The translations under genes were made by a program, and so were the position numbers. A stretch of 64,000 nucleotides of DNA from JAITVB01 sp031553805. Its GTDB lineage: Bacteria > Bacteroidota > Bacteroidia > Bacteroidales > Rikenellaceae. Each line of letters starts with the position of its first letter. Position 1 is the stretch's first letter. The DNA is taken from the NCBI GenBank assembly GCA_031553805.1, contig JAVBLC010000012.1, positions 31,221-95,220 of the forward strand, read 5' to 3'. Shown here one piece after another: positions 52,025 through 60,612 of this stretch. The notes beneath the pieces are model-generated. The model was given only the letters and a program-made list of their open reading frames with translations, did no database searches and was not told where the DNA came from.

Positions 52025-54019
52025 CTAACTGATTATTCCGGTGAATGACAACAACAGCACCAGCGCCAGGAACACCAGCGCATGGAGCACATAATGGTTG
52101 ATCTTGCCCGTTTGGAACAGGGCCATCCTGGCGTTGATCTTCTGCACGAGCTGCACCCAGCGGGCCGAAACGACCGAGTCGATCCGGTCACGCCGTTTGA
52201 CGCCGAACTGACGGGGTTGTGCAAAAATTTCGTCCTTGTCGACCGCCTGTGCCTTTTTCGAGGAGGAAGTGAGCGAAGAGGTCAGCTCATGAATGCCTTC
52301 GGCAAACGATTCGCCGGTATACTGCATCCGTTTGTTGGGCGCTGTGAAACCACAGCCCCAGGTCGGCCCTTCAGCCACGGTGCGTTTTTTGAGCAGCGCG
52401 CGCTTCAGGAAATAGATCGCACAGGCAAATCCGACAAAGATCAGCGCCACGGCCGAAACATAAATCATCGTGTTCCACACCGGCGAAACAAACGCATCGG
52501 CATAGGCCGACAGCGAAATCTCCTGCCCGGTAAAACTTTGCCCCACGACCCGGATCACCCCTTGTGCAAAGGGAGCCGGGAAAAGGCCGATCAACAAGAT
52601 CGCCGCCAGCGGCAGCACCTGCCCGGCAATCATCCAACCGCCGGCTTCGCGGGCCTGTTCAGCCTTGCAGCAGCGGGGCGTACCGAGGAACGCGACGCCA
52701 AACGCCTTGGTAAAGACCAGCACCGCCAATCCGCCCACCAACGCCAGCGACACGAGGGCCAGCACGCTGACCAACACGTCGTATTGCGCCCCGATGGCAT
52801 GATACAGGCCGAGGTACATCAGAAATTCAGATACGAACCCGTTGAACGGCGGCAAGGCGCAGATGGCCAGTGTCGCCACCAGGAACAGCATTCCGCTGAC
52901 GGGCATTTTCCGGAACAGCCCCCCCAGTTCGTCGAGGTTGCGGGTGTGGGTCGAACTTTGGATCGAACCGGCCCCCATAAAGAGCATTGGTTTGAAGAGC
53001 GAATGGTTGGCCGTGTGCAACAGCGCACCCGCCATACACAGCACCGACAGGCGCACGTTGTCCGTCGCCAGGCCGATCGTCGCTACGCCGATGGCGGTGA
53101 AGATGATGCCTATGTTTTCGATGCTGGAGTAGGCCAGCAGTTTTTTCAGGTCGTTCTGCAGCGCAGCGAAAAGGATACCCCACAGCGCGGTAATAATGCC
53201 CACGACCAGGATGATCATCCCGATCGCATAGAGGCCGGTATGGATCGTGGTCAGCACGCGCAGCACGCCGTAGACCCCCATCTTGATCATCACCCCCGAC
53301 ATCAGCGCCGACACGTGCGACGGAGCCGCCGGATGGGCTTCGGGCAACCACACGTGCAACGGGAAAAGCCCCGCCTTCATGCCGAAACCGATCAGGAACA
53401 GAATAAAAAGCGGCAACGGGTTATTTTCCGCAAAATAGCCGGGCAGCGATTCGAAACCGTCGAACGGCCCGCCCTGCGAAGCGATGGCAAAGGCGGCCAG
53501 GATCACGACAAACCCCACGTGCATCAACAGCAGGTAGTTGATGGCCGCACGGCGCACCTCACGTTTCTCGCCTCCGAACAGGATCAGCAGGAACGAGGCG
53601 ATCGTCATCAGCTCCCACGCAAAGAGGAACGAATAGCCCCCCCGGAACGTCACCACGAAGACCATCGAAAAGAACATCACGGCCAACGCCGCATAGTGGA
53701 TCGACAAGTGGGCGGCCGACTTTTTAGCCAGATAAGGTTTTAGGTAATCGCGAGAGTAGATCGTCACACTCACCGCAGCGATGGCGATGATAATCAGGAA
53801 AATGGCGGAAAGGGTATCGACCGCCGGATAGTCGTTGCCGAACAGGTTGTTGTAACTGTTCACGTGGCGGGTCAGGCCGAAATCGTCATTGAACGCTCTG
53901 ACCGCTTCCAACACGGCGATCACCGCCCCGAAAGCCACAACGCCCAGCGTAAACCCGTACTTGAACTTGCGTGGGACCACGAAAACGAACAACGACAAAA
54001 TGGCCAGCAGGATCAGCAT
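52025..54019 (-). CDS. HyfB/NuoL-like antiporter-type membrane subunit
   Basis: A 664-residue protein with 14 or more hydrophobic segments. Proton-path residues are complete: Glu in FLFAWELMTIASFLL, Lys in GFGMKAGLFPLHVWLPEAHPAAPSHVSALMSG, NDLKKLLAYSSIENIGI, and HTANHSLFKPMLFMGAGS. The cytoplasmic tail has TWGCGFTAPNKRMQYTGESFAEGI, typical of hydrogenase-4 component B. Its start codon overlaps the end of rsmE by 7 nt. With a second antiporter subunit (HyfF-like), the complex could move at least two ions per turnover. Confidence 0.9.
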   Translation of the reverse strand: MLILLAILSLFVFVVPRKFKYGFTLGVVAFGAVIAVLEAVRAFNDDFGLTRHVNSYNNLFGNDYPAVDTLSAIFLIIIAIAAVSVTIYSRDYLKPYLAKKSAAHLSIHYAALAVMFFSMVFVVTFRGGYSFLFAWELMTIASFLLILFGGEKREVRRAAINYLLLMHVGFVVILAAFAIASQGGPFDGFESLPGYFAENNPLPLFILFLIGFGMKAGLFPLHVWLPEAHPAAPSHVSALMSGVMIKMGVYGVLRVLTTIHTGLYAIGMIILVVGIITALWGILFAALQNDLKKLLAYSSIENIGIIFTAIGVATIGLATDNVRLSVLCMAGALLHTANHSLFKPMLFMGAGSIQSSTHTRNLDELGGLFRKMPVSGMLFLVATLAICALPPFNGFVSEFLMYLGLYHAIGAQYDVLVSVLALVSLALVGGLAVLVFTKAFGVAFLGTPRCCKAEQAREAGGWMIAGQVLPLAAILLIGLFPAPFAQGVIRVVGQSFTGQEISLSAYADAFVSPVWNTMIYVSAVALIFVGFACAIYFLKRALLKKRTVAEGPTWGCGFTAPNKRMQYTGESFAEGIHELTSSLTSSSKKAQAVDKDEIFAQPRQFGVKRRDRIDSVVSARWVQLVQKINARMALFQTGKINHYVLHALVFLALVLLLSFTGIIS

Positions 54020-54747
54020 CTTTCGTGAGGTTTCGGGTGAGTAACTTCGTTCATTAATGAAAAGGTGTGGCAGGCAACAATGGCCGCCGTTTCCGTACGC
54101 AGCCTGCCCTGTCCCAACGAAATTCCGGTAAAGCCGGCCTCAAGGGCCAGCGCCACTTCGCGGGGCGAAAAATCGCCCTCGGGACCGATCAGCACCAGTG
54201 CGTTACCGCCGGGCGCAAGCACGTCGCGCAACAATTTTCGAGAAACGCCTTCGTGGCAATGGGCAATGAATTTATCGCCCTCAAAAGGCGTTTTTAATAA
54301 TTGGTCAAAGGGAGTCAGTTCATCGAGAACAGGATGGTAAGCCTTGAGCGACTGCTTAACGGCGGCGGTGATAATTTTCCCGCCCCGGTCGGTTTTCCAC
54401 ACGCGGCGTTCGGAATGTTCGCACAGCAGCGGAGTGATCCGGTCGACGCCGATCTCGGTCGCTTTCTCCAAAAACCACTCGTAGCGGTCGGTGTTCTTGG
54501 TCGGCGCAACGGCCAGTTGCAAGTAATAATTGCGCCGGCCGTATTCCCGTTCTACGCCCGTAATCTCGACCTCGCACCGGCGGTTGGCCACGCACGCCAA
54601 GCGCCCCCGGTAGAGGTTGCCCCGCCCGTCGGTCAGCGCCACCGGCGCACCCGGGCCCAGGCGGAGTACGCGCACACAGTGCTTCGACTCCTCCTCGCTC
54701 AGCGCATAACGGTCACCGCTAATGTCGGGAGTATAAAATAATTGCAT
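54013..54747 (-). CDS. rsmE: 16S rRNA (uracil1498-N3)-methyltransferase
   Basis: A 244-residue SPOUT-family SAM-dependent enzyme. N-terminal PUA-like region (MQLFYTPDISGDRYALSEEESKHCVRVLRL); trefoil-knot motifs VLIGPEGDFSPREV and SLGQGRLRTETAAIVA near the C-terminus; KATEIGVDRITPLLCEHSER in the middle. The start is ATG 54747; the frame is open 62 codons upstream but this crosses the promoter and the divergent dcp leader. Its 3' end overlaps the HyfB-like gene by 7 nt, so it heads the transcript of the Ehr-type complex. Confidence 0.94.
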   Translation of the reverse strand: MQLFYTPDISGDRYALSEEESKHCVRVLRLGPGAPVALTDGRGNLYRGRLACVANRRCEVEITGVEREYGRRNYYLQLAVAPTKNTDRYEWFLEKATEIGVDRITPLLCEHSERRVWKTDRGGKIITAAVKQSLKAYHPVLDELTPFDQLLKTPFEGDKFIAHCHEGVSRKLLRDVLAPGGNALVLIGPEGDFSPREVALALEAGFTGISLGQGRLRTETAAIVACHTFSLMNEVTHPKPHERC

Positions 54748-54783
54748 CGGGTTCGGGTCAGCGGGTTTTTCCTGAAAAAACCG

Positions 54784-54791
54784 TATATTTG
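54784..54791 (+). promoter_or_regulatory. -7 promoter box (TATATTTG) of dcp
   Basis: Exact TAnnTTTG match 42 nt before the GTG start at 54833. It is only 4 nt from the opposing rsmE box. Confidence 0.65.
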
Positions 54792-54795
54792 TCGG

Positions 54796-54803
54796 CAAAT
54801 GTA
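54796..54803 (-). promoter_or_regulatory. -7 promoter box (TACATTTG) of rsmE and the Ehr-type operon
   Basis: Minus-strand TACATTTG, 49 nt before the rsmE ATG at 54747. Its predicted start point falls within the dcp box, and the reverse holds too. Confidence 0.65.
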
Positions 54804-54832
54804 AGAAAATTAACCCAAATACCAATCTTACC

Positions 54833-56926
54833 GTGAAAAGAGCTTTATTAATTGCCACCATGGGAATCGCAGTTTTAGCTTCCTCGTGCGGACAAAAAGC
54901 GGAAACCAATCCGTTCTTTGCCGAGTGGGACACCCCGTTCGGGATGCCGCCGTTCGATCAGATCGAATTAGCCCATTACAAACCTGCCGTCGAAGAGGGG
55001 ATCAAACGCGAAAGCGCAGAAATCCAGGCCATCATCGACAACACCGAAGAACCGTCGTTCGAAAATGTGGTGCTGGCCTACGACAACAGCGGCCAGTTCC
55101 TCAACCGGGTAATGATGGTCTTCGGCGCCCTCAACTCGGCCGACACCAACCCCGAGATGCAGGCGCTGGACGAAGAGCTCACCCCGATGCTCACTCAGCA
55201 TTCGAACGAGATCGCGATGAACCCCGCCCTCTTTGCCAAAGTCAAGGCGGTCTATGACAAACGCGAATCGTTGAGCCTGGACTCTATCCAAATGCGTCTA
55301 CTGGACAAAATGTATAAAGGTTTCGAACGTTCGGGGGCCAACCTGCCGGACGCCGACAAGGAAAAACTGAAAGGCATCAACGAAAAGCTGTCGATGCTCT
55401 CGCTCCAGTTCGGCAAGAACCTGTTGGCCGACACAAAAGCCTTTACCGTAGTCATCGAAGATTCGGCCGAGTTGGCCGGGCTGCCCGAGAGCGTGATCGC
55501 CGGTGCGGCTGCCGCAGCCCAGAAACGCGACATGGCGGGCAAGTGGCTCTTTACGCTCGACAAACCGAGCTGGATCCCCTTCCTGCAATACTCGACCAAC
55601 GCCGCCCTGCGCGAAAAACTCTACAACGGCTGGCTGATGCAGGGCAACAACGACAATGCGAACGACAACAAACAGGTGATCAACGACATCGTTAAATACC
55701 GCATCGAAAAGGCGCAGTTGCTGGGTTTCGACACCTGGGCCGATTTCGTGCTCGACCGCCAGATGGCCAAGACGCCGGCCGCAGTCTACGACCTGTTGAA
55801 CCAGATCTGGACCGCCGCCCTCGCCCAGTCGAAAAAGGAACTGGCCGAATTACAAAAAGTGGCCGATGCAGAGCAGGGTGGCCAGGTCAAATCGTCGGAC
55901 TGGTGGTTCTACGCCGAAAAGGTGCGCAAGGCCAAGTATGACCTCGACGAAGAGATGACCCGCCCCTACTTCTCGTTGGAAACTGTGCGCGACGGGATCT
56001 TTTTGCTTTCGAACAAATTGTATGGGATCACGTTCGTGGCGGCTCCGGAAGCCCCGAAATACCACCCGGACGTGATGGTCTATGACGTGAAAGACACAGA
56101 CGGCAGCCACTTGGGCGCATTGACGATGGACTTCTTCCCCCGTCCGGGTAAACGCGGCGGGGCGTGGTGCGGCAGCTTTGTTCCTCAGTCCTATGAAAAC
56201 GGCGTGCGCGTAGCTCCGATAAAGACGATCGTGTGCAACTTCACTCCGCCCTCGGGCGACGCCCCGGCCCTGTTGTCGCTGGACGAAGTGGAAACCTTTT
56301 TTCATGAATTCGGTCATGCGCTTCATGGCCTCTTTGCCGATGTGAAATATCGCGGCATGGGCGGCACCGAGCGCGACTTCGTGGAACTCCCCTCGCAGGT
56401 AATGGAGCATTGGGCCGTAGAACCCGAATTTTTGAAGATGTATGCCAAACATTATTCAACCGGCGAGGCAATTCCCGATGCGCTGATCGAAAAGATCAGC
56501 CTGAGTGGCACCTTCAATCAAGGATTTATGACGAACGAATTGGCAGCAGCGGCATTGCTCGACATGGACGTTCACACCAAGAACAGCTATGCGCCGTTTG
56601 ACGTGAACGCCTATCAGGCGGAAAATCTGAACAAGATCGGCGAAATTTCGGTGATCGAACCGCGTTACCGCTATCCTTACTTCCAGCACATTTTCAGCGG
56701 CGGTTATTCGTCGGGCTATTACAGCTACCTGTGGTCGGAAGTGCTGGACGCCGACGCATTCGAAGCCTACACCGAAAGCGGCAACATTTTTAATCCCGAG
56801 ATCGCGGCACGCTTCCGTACCTTATTATCTAAGGGCGGCACCGAAGACGGGATGGACCTCTACCGCGAATTCCGCGGCAAGACCCCCTCGATCGAACCGC
56901 TGATGAAGAACCGCGGACTGAAATAG
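54833..56926 (+). CDS. dcp: Peptidyl-dipeptidase Dcp (M3 family), predicted lipoprotein
   Basis: A 697-residue zinc metallopeptidase removing C-terminal dipeptides. It starts with GTG at 54833; the signal KRALLIATMGIAVLASSC ends in a lipobox (LASSC), so it should be lipid-anchored in the envelope. The M3 catalytic motif HEFGHALHG is at 491-499, with the third ligand glutamate expected in VELPSQVMEHW just downstream. SGGYSSGYYSYLWSEVLDADAFEA near the C-terminus is also typical. The length is that of full Dcp. It is transcribed alone, divergently from rsmE, and ends at a perfect terminator. Confidence 0.96.
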   Translation: MKRALLIATMGIAVLASSCGQKAETNPFFAEWDTPFGMPPFDQIELAHYKPAVEEGIKRESAEIQAIIDNTEEPSFENVVLAYDNSGQFLNRVMMVFGALNSADTNPEMQALDEELTPMLTQHSNEIAMNPALFAKVKAVYDKRESLSLDSIQMRLLDKMYKGFERSGANLPDADKEKLKGINEKLSMLSLQFGKNLLADTKAFTVVIEDSAELAGLPESVIAGAAAAAQKRDMAGKWLFTLDKPSWIPFLQYSTNAALREKLYNGWLMQGNNDNANDNKQVINDIVKYRIEKAQLLGFDTWADFVLDRQMAKTPAAVYDLLNQIWTAALAQSKKELAELQKVADAEQGGQVKSSDWWFYAEKVRKAKYDLDEEMTRPYFSLETVRDGIFLLSNKLYGITFVAAPEAPKYHPDVMVYDVKDTDGSHLGALTMDFFPRPGKRGGAWCGSFVPQSYENGVRVAPIKTIVCNFTPPSGDAPALLSLDEVETFFHEFGHALHGLFADVKYRGMGGTERDFVELPSQVMEHWAVEPEFLKMYAKHYSTGEAIPDALIEKISLSGTFNQGFMTNELAAAALLDMDVHTKNSYAPFDVNAYQAENLNKIGEISVIEPRYRYPYFQHIFSGGYSSGYYSYLWSEVLDADAFEAYTESGNIFNPEIAARFRTLLSKGGTEDGMDLYREFRGKTPSIEPLMKNRGLK

Positions 56927-56940
56927 TTTCTTCAAAAAGA

Positions 56941-56987
56941 AGCACGAAAAATGCCGGATCAAAACACGATCCGGCATTTTTCGTGCT
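56941..56987. terminator. Strong terminator after dcp (20-bp perfect stem)
   Basis: The arm 56941-56960 (ending ATGCCGGATC) pairs perfectly with 56968-56987 across a 7-nt loop AAAACAC. The stem includes A5/T5 tracts, so it works on the plus strand and possibly in reverse. Confidence 0.92.
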
Positions 56988-57015
56988 TTCTGTTTTTATT
57001 CCCGGAAAAACCGAT

Positions 57016-57023
57016 TAAATTTG
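57016..57023 (+). promoter_or_regulatory. -7 promoter box (TAAATTTG) of the tryptophanase gene
   Basis: Exact TAnnTTTG match 39 nt before the ATG at 57062. No TnaC-like leader peptide fits in the short leader. Confidence 0.65.
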
Positions 57024-57061
57024 TTACCGATTTTTATTGATTTTTCTAAAAAACAAAAGAT

Positions 57062-58441
57062 ATGAAACTGCCCTACGCCGAACCTTACAAGATCAAAATG
57101 GTCGAAGCGATCCGCACCAGCACCCGCGAAGAACGCGAGCGTTGGATCCGCGAGGCGCGCTACAACCTCTTCAACCTCCACAGCGACCAGGTGTTCATCG
57201 ACCTGCTCACCGACTCGGGCACCGGCTCGATGAGCGACCGCCAGTGGGCGGCGATGATGACGGGCGACGAAAGTTATGCGGGAGCTTCCTCTTTTTTCCG
57301 GTTGAAAGACGCCGTGCAGAAAATTTTCGGGTTCGAACATTTCCTGCCGACACACCAGGGGCGGGCGGCCGAGAACGTGCTGTTTTCGGCGCTGATCAAA
57401 GCCGGCGACCTGATCCCGGGCAACTCGCACTTCGACACGACCAAGGGCCATATCGAATTCCGCCGCGCCCATGCGATCGACTGCACGATCGACGAGGCCA
57501 ACGACACGCAGTTGGAGGTGCCGTTCAAGGGTAACGTCGACTGCGCGAAGCTCGAAAAAGTTTTACAGGAGAATCCGCGGGAGAAGATCCCGTTTATTTG
57601 CCTGACGATCACCAACAATACAGCCGGGGGGCAGCCCGTGTCTATGCAGAATGTGAAAGAGGTCGGAGCGCTCGCGCGCAAGTATGGGGTGCCGCTGCTG
57701 ATCGACTCGGCGCGGTTTGCCGAGAACGCTTATTTCATCAAGCAGCGCGAGGCCGGTTATGCCGGGAAAACGATCCGCGAGATCGTGGCTGAGGTTTACA
57801 AGGAGGCCGACATGATGACCATCAGCGCGAAGAAGGACGGGATGGTCAACATGGGCGGTTTCACGGCGATGCGCAGCAAGGAGCTTTTCGACAAAGCGAC
57901 GGTCTTCAACATCATGTTCGAGGGGTTTGTGACCTATGGCGGAATGAGCGGGCGCGATATGGACGCGTTGGCTGTGGGGCTGTGGGAGAATACCGAGTTC
58001 GAGCAGTTGGATTGCCGGATCAGGCAGGTGGCTTACCTGGGCCGTCGGTTGGACGAGTATGGAATCCCTTACCAGCGTCCGGCGGGGGGACACGCTATTT
58101 TCGTGGATGCGAAAAAGGTGTTGCCGCAGTTGCCGCGCGAGGAGTTTGTGGCGCAGACGTTGGCGATCGAACTGTATCTCGAAGCGGGGATCCGCGGAGT
58201 GGAGATCGGGGCGATGCTGGCCGACCGGGATCCGGATACGGGCGAGAACCGTTATCCTGCGTTGGAGTTGTTGCGGCTCGCTATTCCCCGGCGGTGCTAT
58301 ACGGACAACCACATGGACGTGATTGCGGTGGCGATGAAGAATATTTATGACCGGCGGGAGGGGATTACGAGTGGTTACCGGATTACGAAAGAGGCGCCGA
58401 TTATGCGGCATTTTACGGTGGAATTAGAACCCACAAAGTAA
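57062..58441 (+). CDS. tnaA: Tryptophanase (tryptophan indole-lyase)
   Basis: A 459-residue PLP enzyme splitting tryptophan to indole, pyruvate and ammonia. PLP-site motifs: THQGRAAENVLFS (97-109), NSHFDTTKGH, ITNNTAGGQPVSM (183-195), DSARFAENAYFI and the lysine pair in TISAKKDGMVNMGGF (K257/K258). The related tyrosine phenol-lyase has an arginine in a VERG-type motif. Here the place reads GVEIG, as in tryptophanases, and the rest closely follows the Bacteroides enzyme as I recall it, so tryptophan is the favoured substrate. No permease is adjacent. The last codons and stop run straight into repeat copy C. Confidence 0.93.
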   Translation: MKLPYAEPYKIKMVEAIRTSTREERERWIREARYNLFNLHSDQVFIDLLTDSGTGSMSDRQWAAMMTGDESYAGASSFFRLKDAVQKIFGFEHFLPTHQGRAAENVLFSALIKAGDLIPGNSHFDTTKGHIEFRRAHAIDCTIDEANDTQLEVPFKGNVDCAKLEKVLQENPREKIPFICLTITNNTAGGQPVSMQNVKEVGALARKYGVPLLIDSARFAENAYFIKQREAGYAGKTIREIVAEVYKEADMMTISAKKDGMVNMGGFTAMRSKELFDKATVFNIMFEGFVTYGGMSGRDMDALAVGLWENTEFEQLDCRIRQVAYLGRRLDEYGIPYQRPAGGHAIFVDAKKVLPQLPREEFVAQTLAIELYLEAGIRGVEIGAMLADRDPDTGENRYPALELLRLAIPRRCYTDNHMDVIAVAMKNIYDRREGITSGYRITKEAPIMRHFTVELEPTK

Positions 58442-58855
58442 TCCCAGGAAAACGAAGTTTTCCAGAAAAATTTTTGCGGCGCTTTTTATAAAAAGCGCCA
58501 GTACTCTCAAAGGCAAATGCATGGTGGCCTCGCTCCCCGGAGATTTTTATGCCAGATTCGGTTCTGTAATGTGCCCCCTCCAATGCATAAAAATCTCTTG
58601 TACGCGGGCTCAAAATATAGCGGCGGAAGCAAAATGCTTCCGCCGCCTTTGTTTATTGGACACCGTATGGGGCAGATTTCTTTGAAATCTGCCTGGGAAA
58701 GTCGGCCACCTCTCATTTAAACTAGTTGGTAAAGTGGCGCTTCTTATAAAAAGCGCCGTAACCGAGATCGCTGCGTAGCAGCGGGCGAGCTCAACGTCGT
58801 TAAAAAATTTTCGGCGATGCTTTGCATCGCTTGACTTACCTTGCTGTAAACGGTC
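58442..58855 (+). repeat. Modular palindromic intergenic repeat, long copy C
   Basis: Same architecture as copy A: GGAAAACGAAG near the upstream stop; a perfect 22-nt palindrome (58478-58499); an exact 13-bp inverted pair GAGATTTTTATGC (58540-58552) / GCATAAAAATCTC (58585-58597); an 11-bp hairpin GCGGCGGAAGC/GCTTCCGCCGC (58620-58646), which differs from copy A in sequence but keeps the pairing; a 10-bp stem GGCAGATTTC/GAAATCTGCC (58671-58693); then the inverted end module (from about 58727) closing with GGCGATGCTTTGCATCGC. The 421-nt gap lies between converging genes. No gene is supported. Confidence 0.85.
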
Positions 58856-58862
58856 GGTGCGT

Positions 58863-59579
58863 TTACCAGCGCGTCGTGTACTTTTTCAGTTCTTTTCTCA
58901 GCACGGGATGCTGTCCGCCCGTCACCCGGTCCAACAGCTTATGAAACCGCGTGCCGTGGTTCTTCTCCACCGTGTGGCACAACTCGTGCAAAATAATATA
59001 GTCCACCAGCCGGTCTGGCAGCGTCATCAGGTGTATGCTCAACGAAATCCCATCTGTAGCCGAACAACTCCCCCACCGGCTCACCGAATTGCGGAACGTC
59101 AGCCCCCGGTAACGAAACCCGTGCTCCTCGGCCAACGCCTCAACCCGCCCCGGCAACAGCCGCCGCGCCTCGATCCGGTAGGCCTCTTCCAAGCCTTTTC
59201 GCACCATCTTCTGCACCCCATCGGCACCGGGTTTCATCCAGTCAGGATAGGTCACCACGACCTCGCCCCCCCGGATGCGAATGTCGTAACGCGCCTCACC
59301 ATGCGTGCGCAAAACGAGCGTATGGAGCCGCGTAGAAAAGGGCGGCACGATCACCGCCTGCACCGGCGCCCGTTTGCGGCTGCGTGCAACCGCTTTCACG
59401 ATCCAATCGCTCTTGCTCTCGACAAACGCCAGCGCATCGCCCACCGACACCCCGTGGGGCAAGGTGACGATAACCGCCGTCGGCCGGACCGTGATCGACA
59501 GCCGCACCGCCCGTGCCGAGCGGCGCAGGGTCAACTCGCCCAGTTCGGGGTGTACGTAAGTTTCCTCCGCATGGTTCAT
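58863..59579 (-). CDS. YgjP-like (M48/SprT-related, DUF45) metallopeptidase
   Basis: A 238-residue cytoplasmic protein. The N-terminal part has RRSARAVRLSITVRPTAVIVTLPHGVS, typical of the YgjP domain. The zinc site is HELCHTVEKNHGTRFHKLL (about 200-218; HExxH plus a histidine ten residues on), preceded by SRWGSCSATDGISLSIHLMTLP. Members often accompany restriction systems or stand alone, and their substrates are unknown. It shares a transcript with the coiled-coil gene upstream (25-nt gap). The stop adjoins repeat copy C, which here has the opposite orientation to the gene. Confidence 0.9.
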   Translation of the reverse strand: MNHAEETYVHPELGELTLRRSARAVRLSITVRPTAVIVTLPHGVSVGDALAFVESKSDWIVKAVARSRKRAPVQAVIVPPFSTRLHTLVLRTHGEARYDIRIRGGEVVVTYPDWMKPGADGVQKMVRKGLEEAYRIEARRLLPGRVEALAEEHGFRYRGLTFRNSVSRWGSCSATDGISLSIHLMTLPDRLVDYIILHELCHTVEKNHGTRFHKLLDRVTGGQHPVLRKELKKYTTRW

Positions 59580-59604
59580 GCCGCGGATGAGTCGTTTTTC
59601 GGGA

Positions 59605-60480
59605 TTATTTAAGGATGACCTCGCTGGCGCCGACCTGGCGGCCGTCCATGTAAACGGCTACTTTGTACGTGCCGCTCGTAATGCCACCACCGTTGTAATA
59701 GATGCTCACATTGAGGTCGCGGTTCTCGTAATCGACCGGGCGCGAAGCCGAATAAGTCAGGCGTTCGCCCTCGCTTTCGAAAACGTTGTTGCTCGACGAA
59801 GCCAGCAGGTAGCCGTCGGGACCGGTGATGCGGATATAGACCTCGCGGTTACCCGGCGTAGCCAGTTCGTTGGCCGTCAGCACAAAATCGGCACGCAGGC
59901 GCGTGGCACGGGTGGCGCGGGTCACTTCTGCATCGGAATTACTGATTGCCTTGAGCGAAATGTTGCGGGCCAGGATCATCGCCCCCTTGCGCACCTTGGT
60001 ATCGAGCTCGGTGGCACGTTCCTCGGCCGTTTCGGCCCGCAGGCGCAGGGTAGAGGCTTCGCGGCGGTACTGTACGTTTTCCGAAGCCAGGGTCTGGTTC
60101 ACCCGGTCGAGCGAGTCGATCGTACGCACGAAACCGGTCATCGCCGTGCGCAGGGTTCCCAATTCGCGTTCATATGCGCGGATCTTGCCGATGTTCAGCG
60201 AACGCTCCTTCACCAGGCGATCCATCAGCGAATCGGCCTTGTGGCGTTCGACGGTGAGGTATTGGTTGATCGTGTCGTTCTCGGTCTGGAGACTGTTCAA
60301 CCCGTCGCGCATCACTCCCAGCCGGCTGACCAGCGTGTCACGTTCCACATCGAACTGGTCCTGCATCGTGCCCACCTGCCGGAAATGCAGGAAAGCCAAG
60401 GCCAACAGCACGATAGCCAGGATGACGATAATGATTTTGTATCCTTTGAGGGTTTTGACCGATTGATTTTGTTCTTCCAT
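59605..60480 (-). CDS. Membrane-anchored coiled-coil protein, function unknown
   Basis: A 291-residue protein with a short cytoplasmic N-terminus, one hydrophobic segment (about 15-33, YKIIIVILAIVLLALAFLHF), a long heptad-rich coiled coil (about 40-165) and a C-terminal beta-rich domain (about 190-291, with NREVYIRITGPDGYLLASSS and GTYKVAVYMDGRQVG). It resembles Bacteroidota envelope proteins of unknown role. I recognise no catalytic motif. It is first in a two-gene unit with the YgjP-like peptidase and has its own -7 box. Confidence 0.8.
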   Translation of the reverse strand: MEEQNQSVKTLKGYKIIIVILAIVLLALAFLHFRQVGTMQDQFDVERDTLVSRLGVMRDGLNSLQTENDTINQYLTVERHKADSLMDRLVKERSLNIGKIRAYERELGTLRTAMTGFVRTIDSLDRVNQTLASENVQYRREASTLRLRAETAEERATELDTKVRKGAMILARNISLKAISNSDAEVTRATRATRLRADFVLTANELATPGNREVYIRITGPDGYLLASSSNNVFESEGERLTYSASRPVDYENRDLNVSIYYNGGGITSGTYKVAVYMDGRQVGASEVILK

Positions 60481-60516
60481 CTCGCCGGGAAATTTAAACA
60501 GTTTCTAAGATTACCG

Positions 60517-60524
60517 CAAAAGTA
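60517..60524 (-). promoter_or_regulatory. -7 promoter box (TACTTTTG) of the coiled-coil gene
   Basis: Minus-strand match to TAnnTTTG, 37 nt before the ATG at 60480. Confidence 0.6.
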
Positions 60525-60585
60525 GGGATTTTTTAATAAAAACGGGATTCCTCCCTTTTTTCTTTTCCCAAGCGGCAAAAAACAT

Positions 60586-60593
60586 TACATTTG
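60586..60593 (+). promoter_or_regulatory. -7 promoter box (TACATTTG) of the RpiB-family gene
   Basis: Exact TAnnTTTG match 20 nt before the ATG at 60613; the leader would be about 12-15 nt. Confidence 0.6.
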
Positions 60594-60612
60594 CGGTTGT
60601 AATCATTTGCCC

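Noticed and set aside
57062..58441. Tyrosine phenol-lyase as an alternative to tryptophanase
   Set aside because: The substrate-distinguishing region reads GVEIG, as in tryptophanases, instead of the arginine-containing form of tyrosine phenol-lyase.
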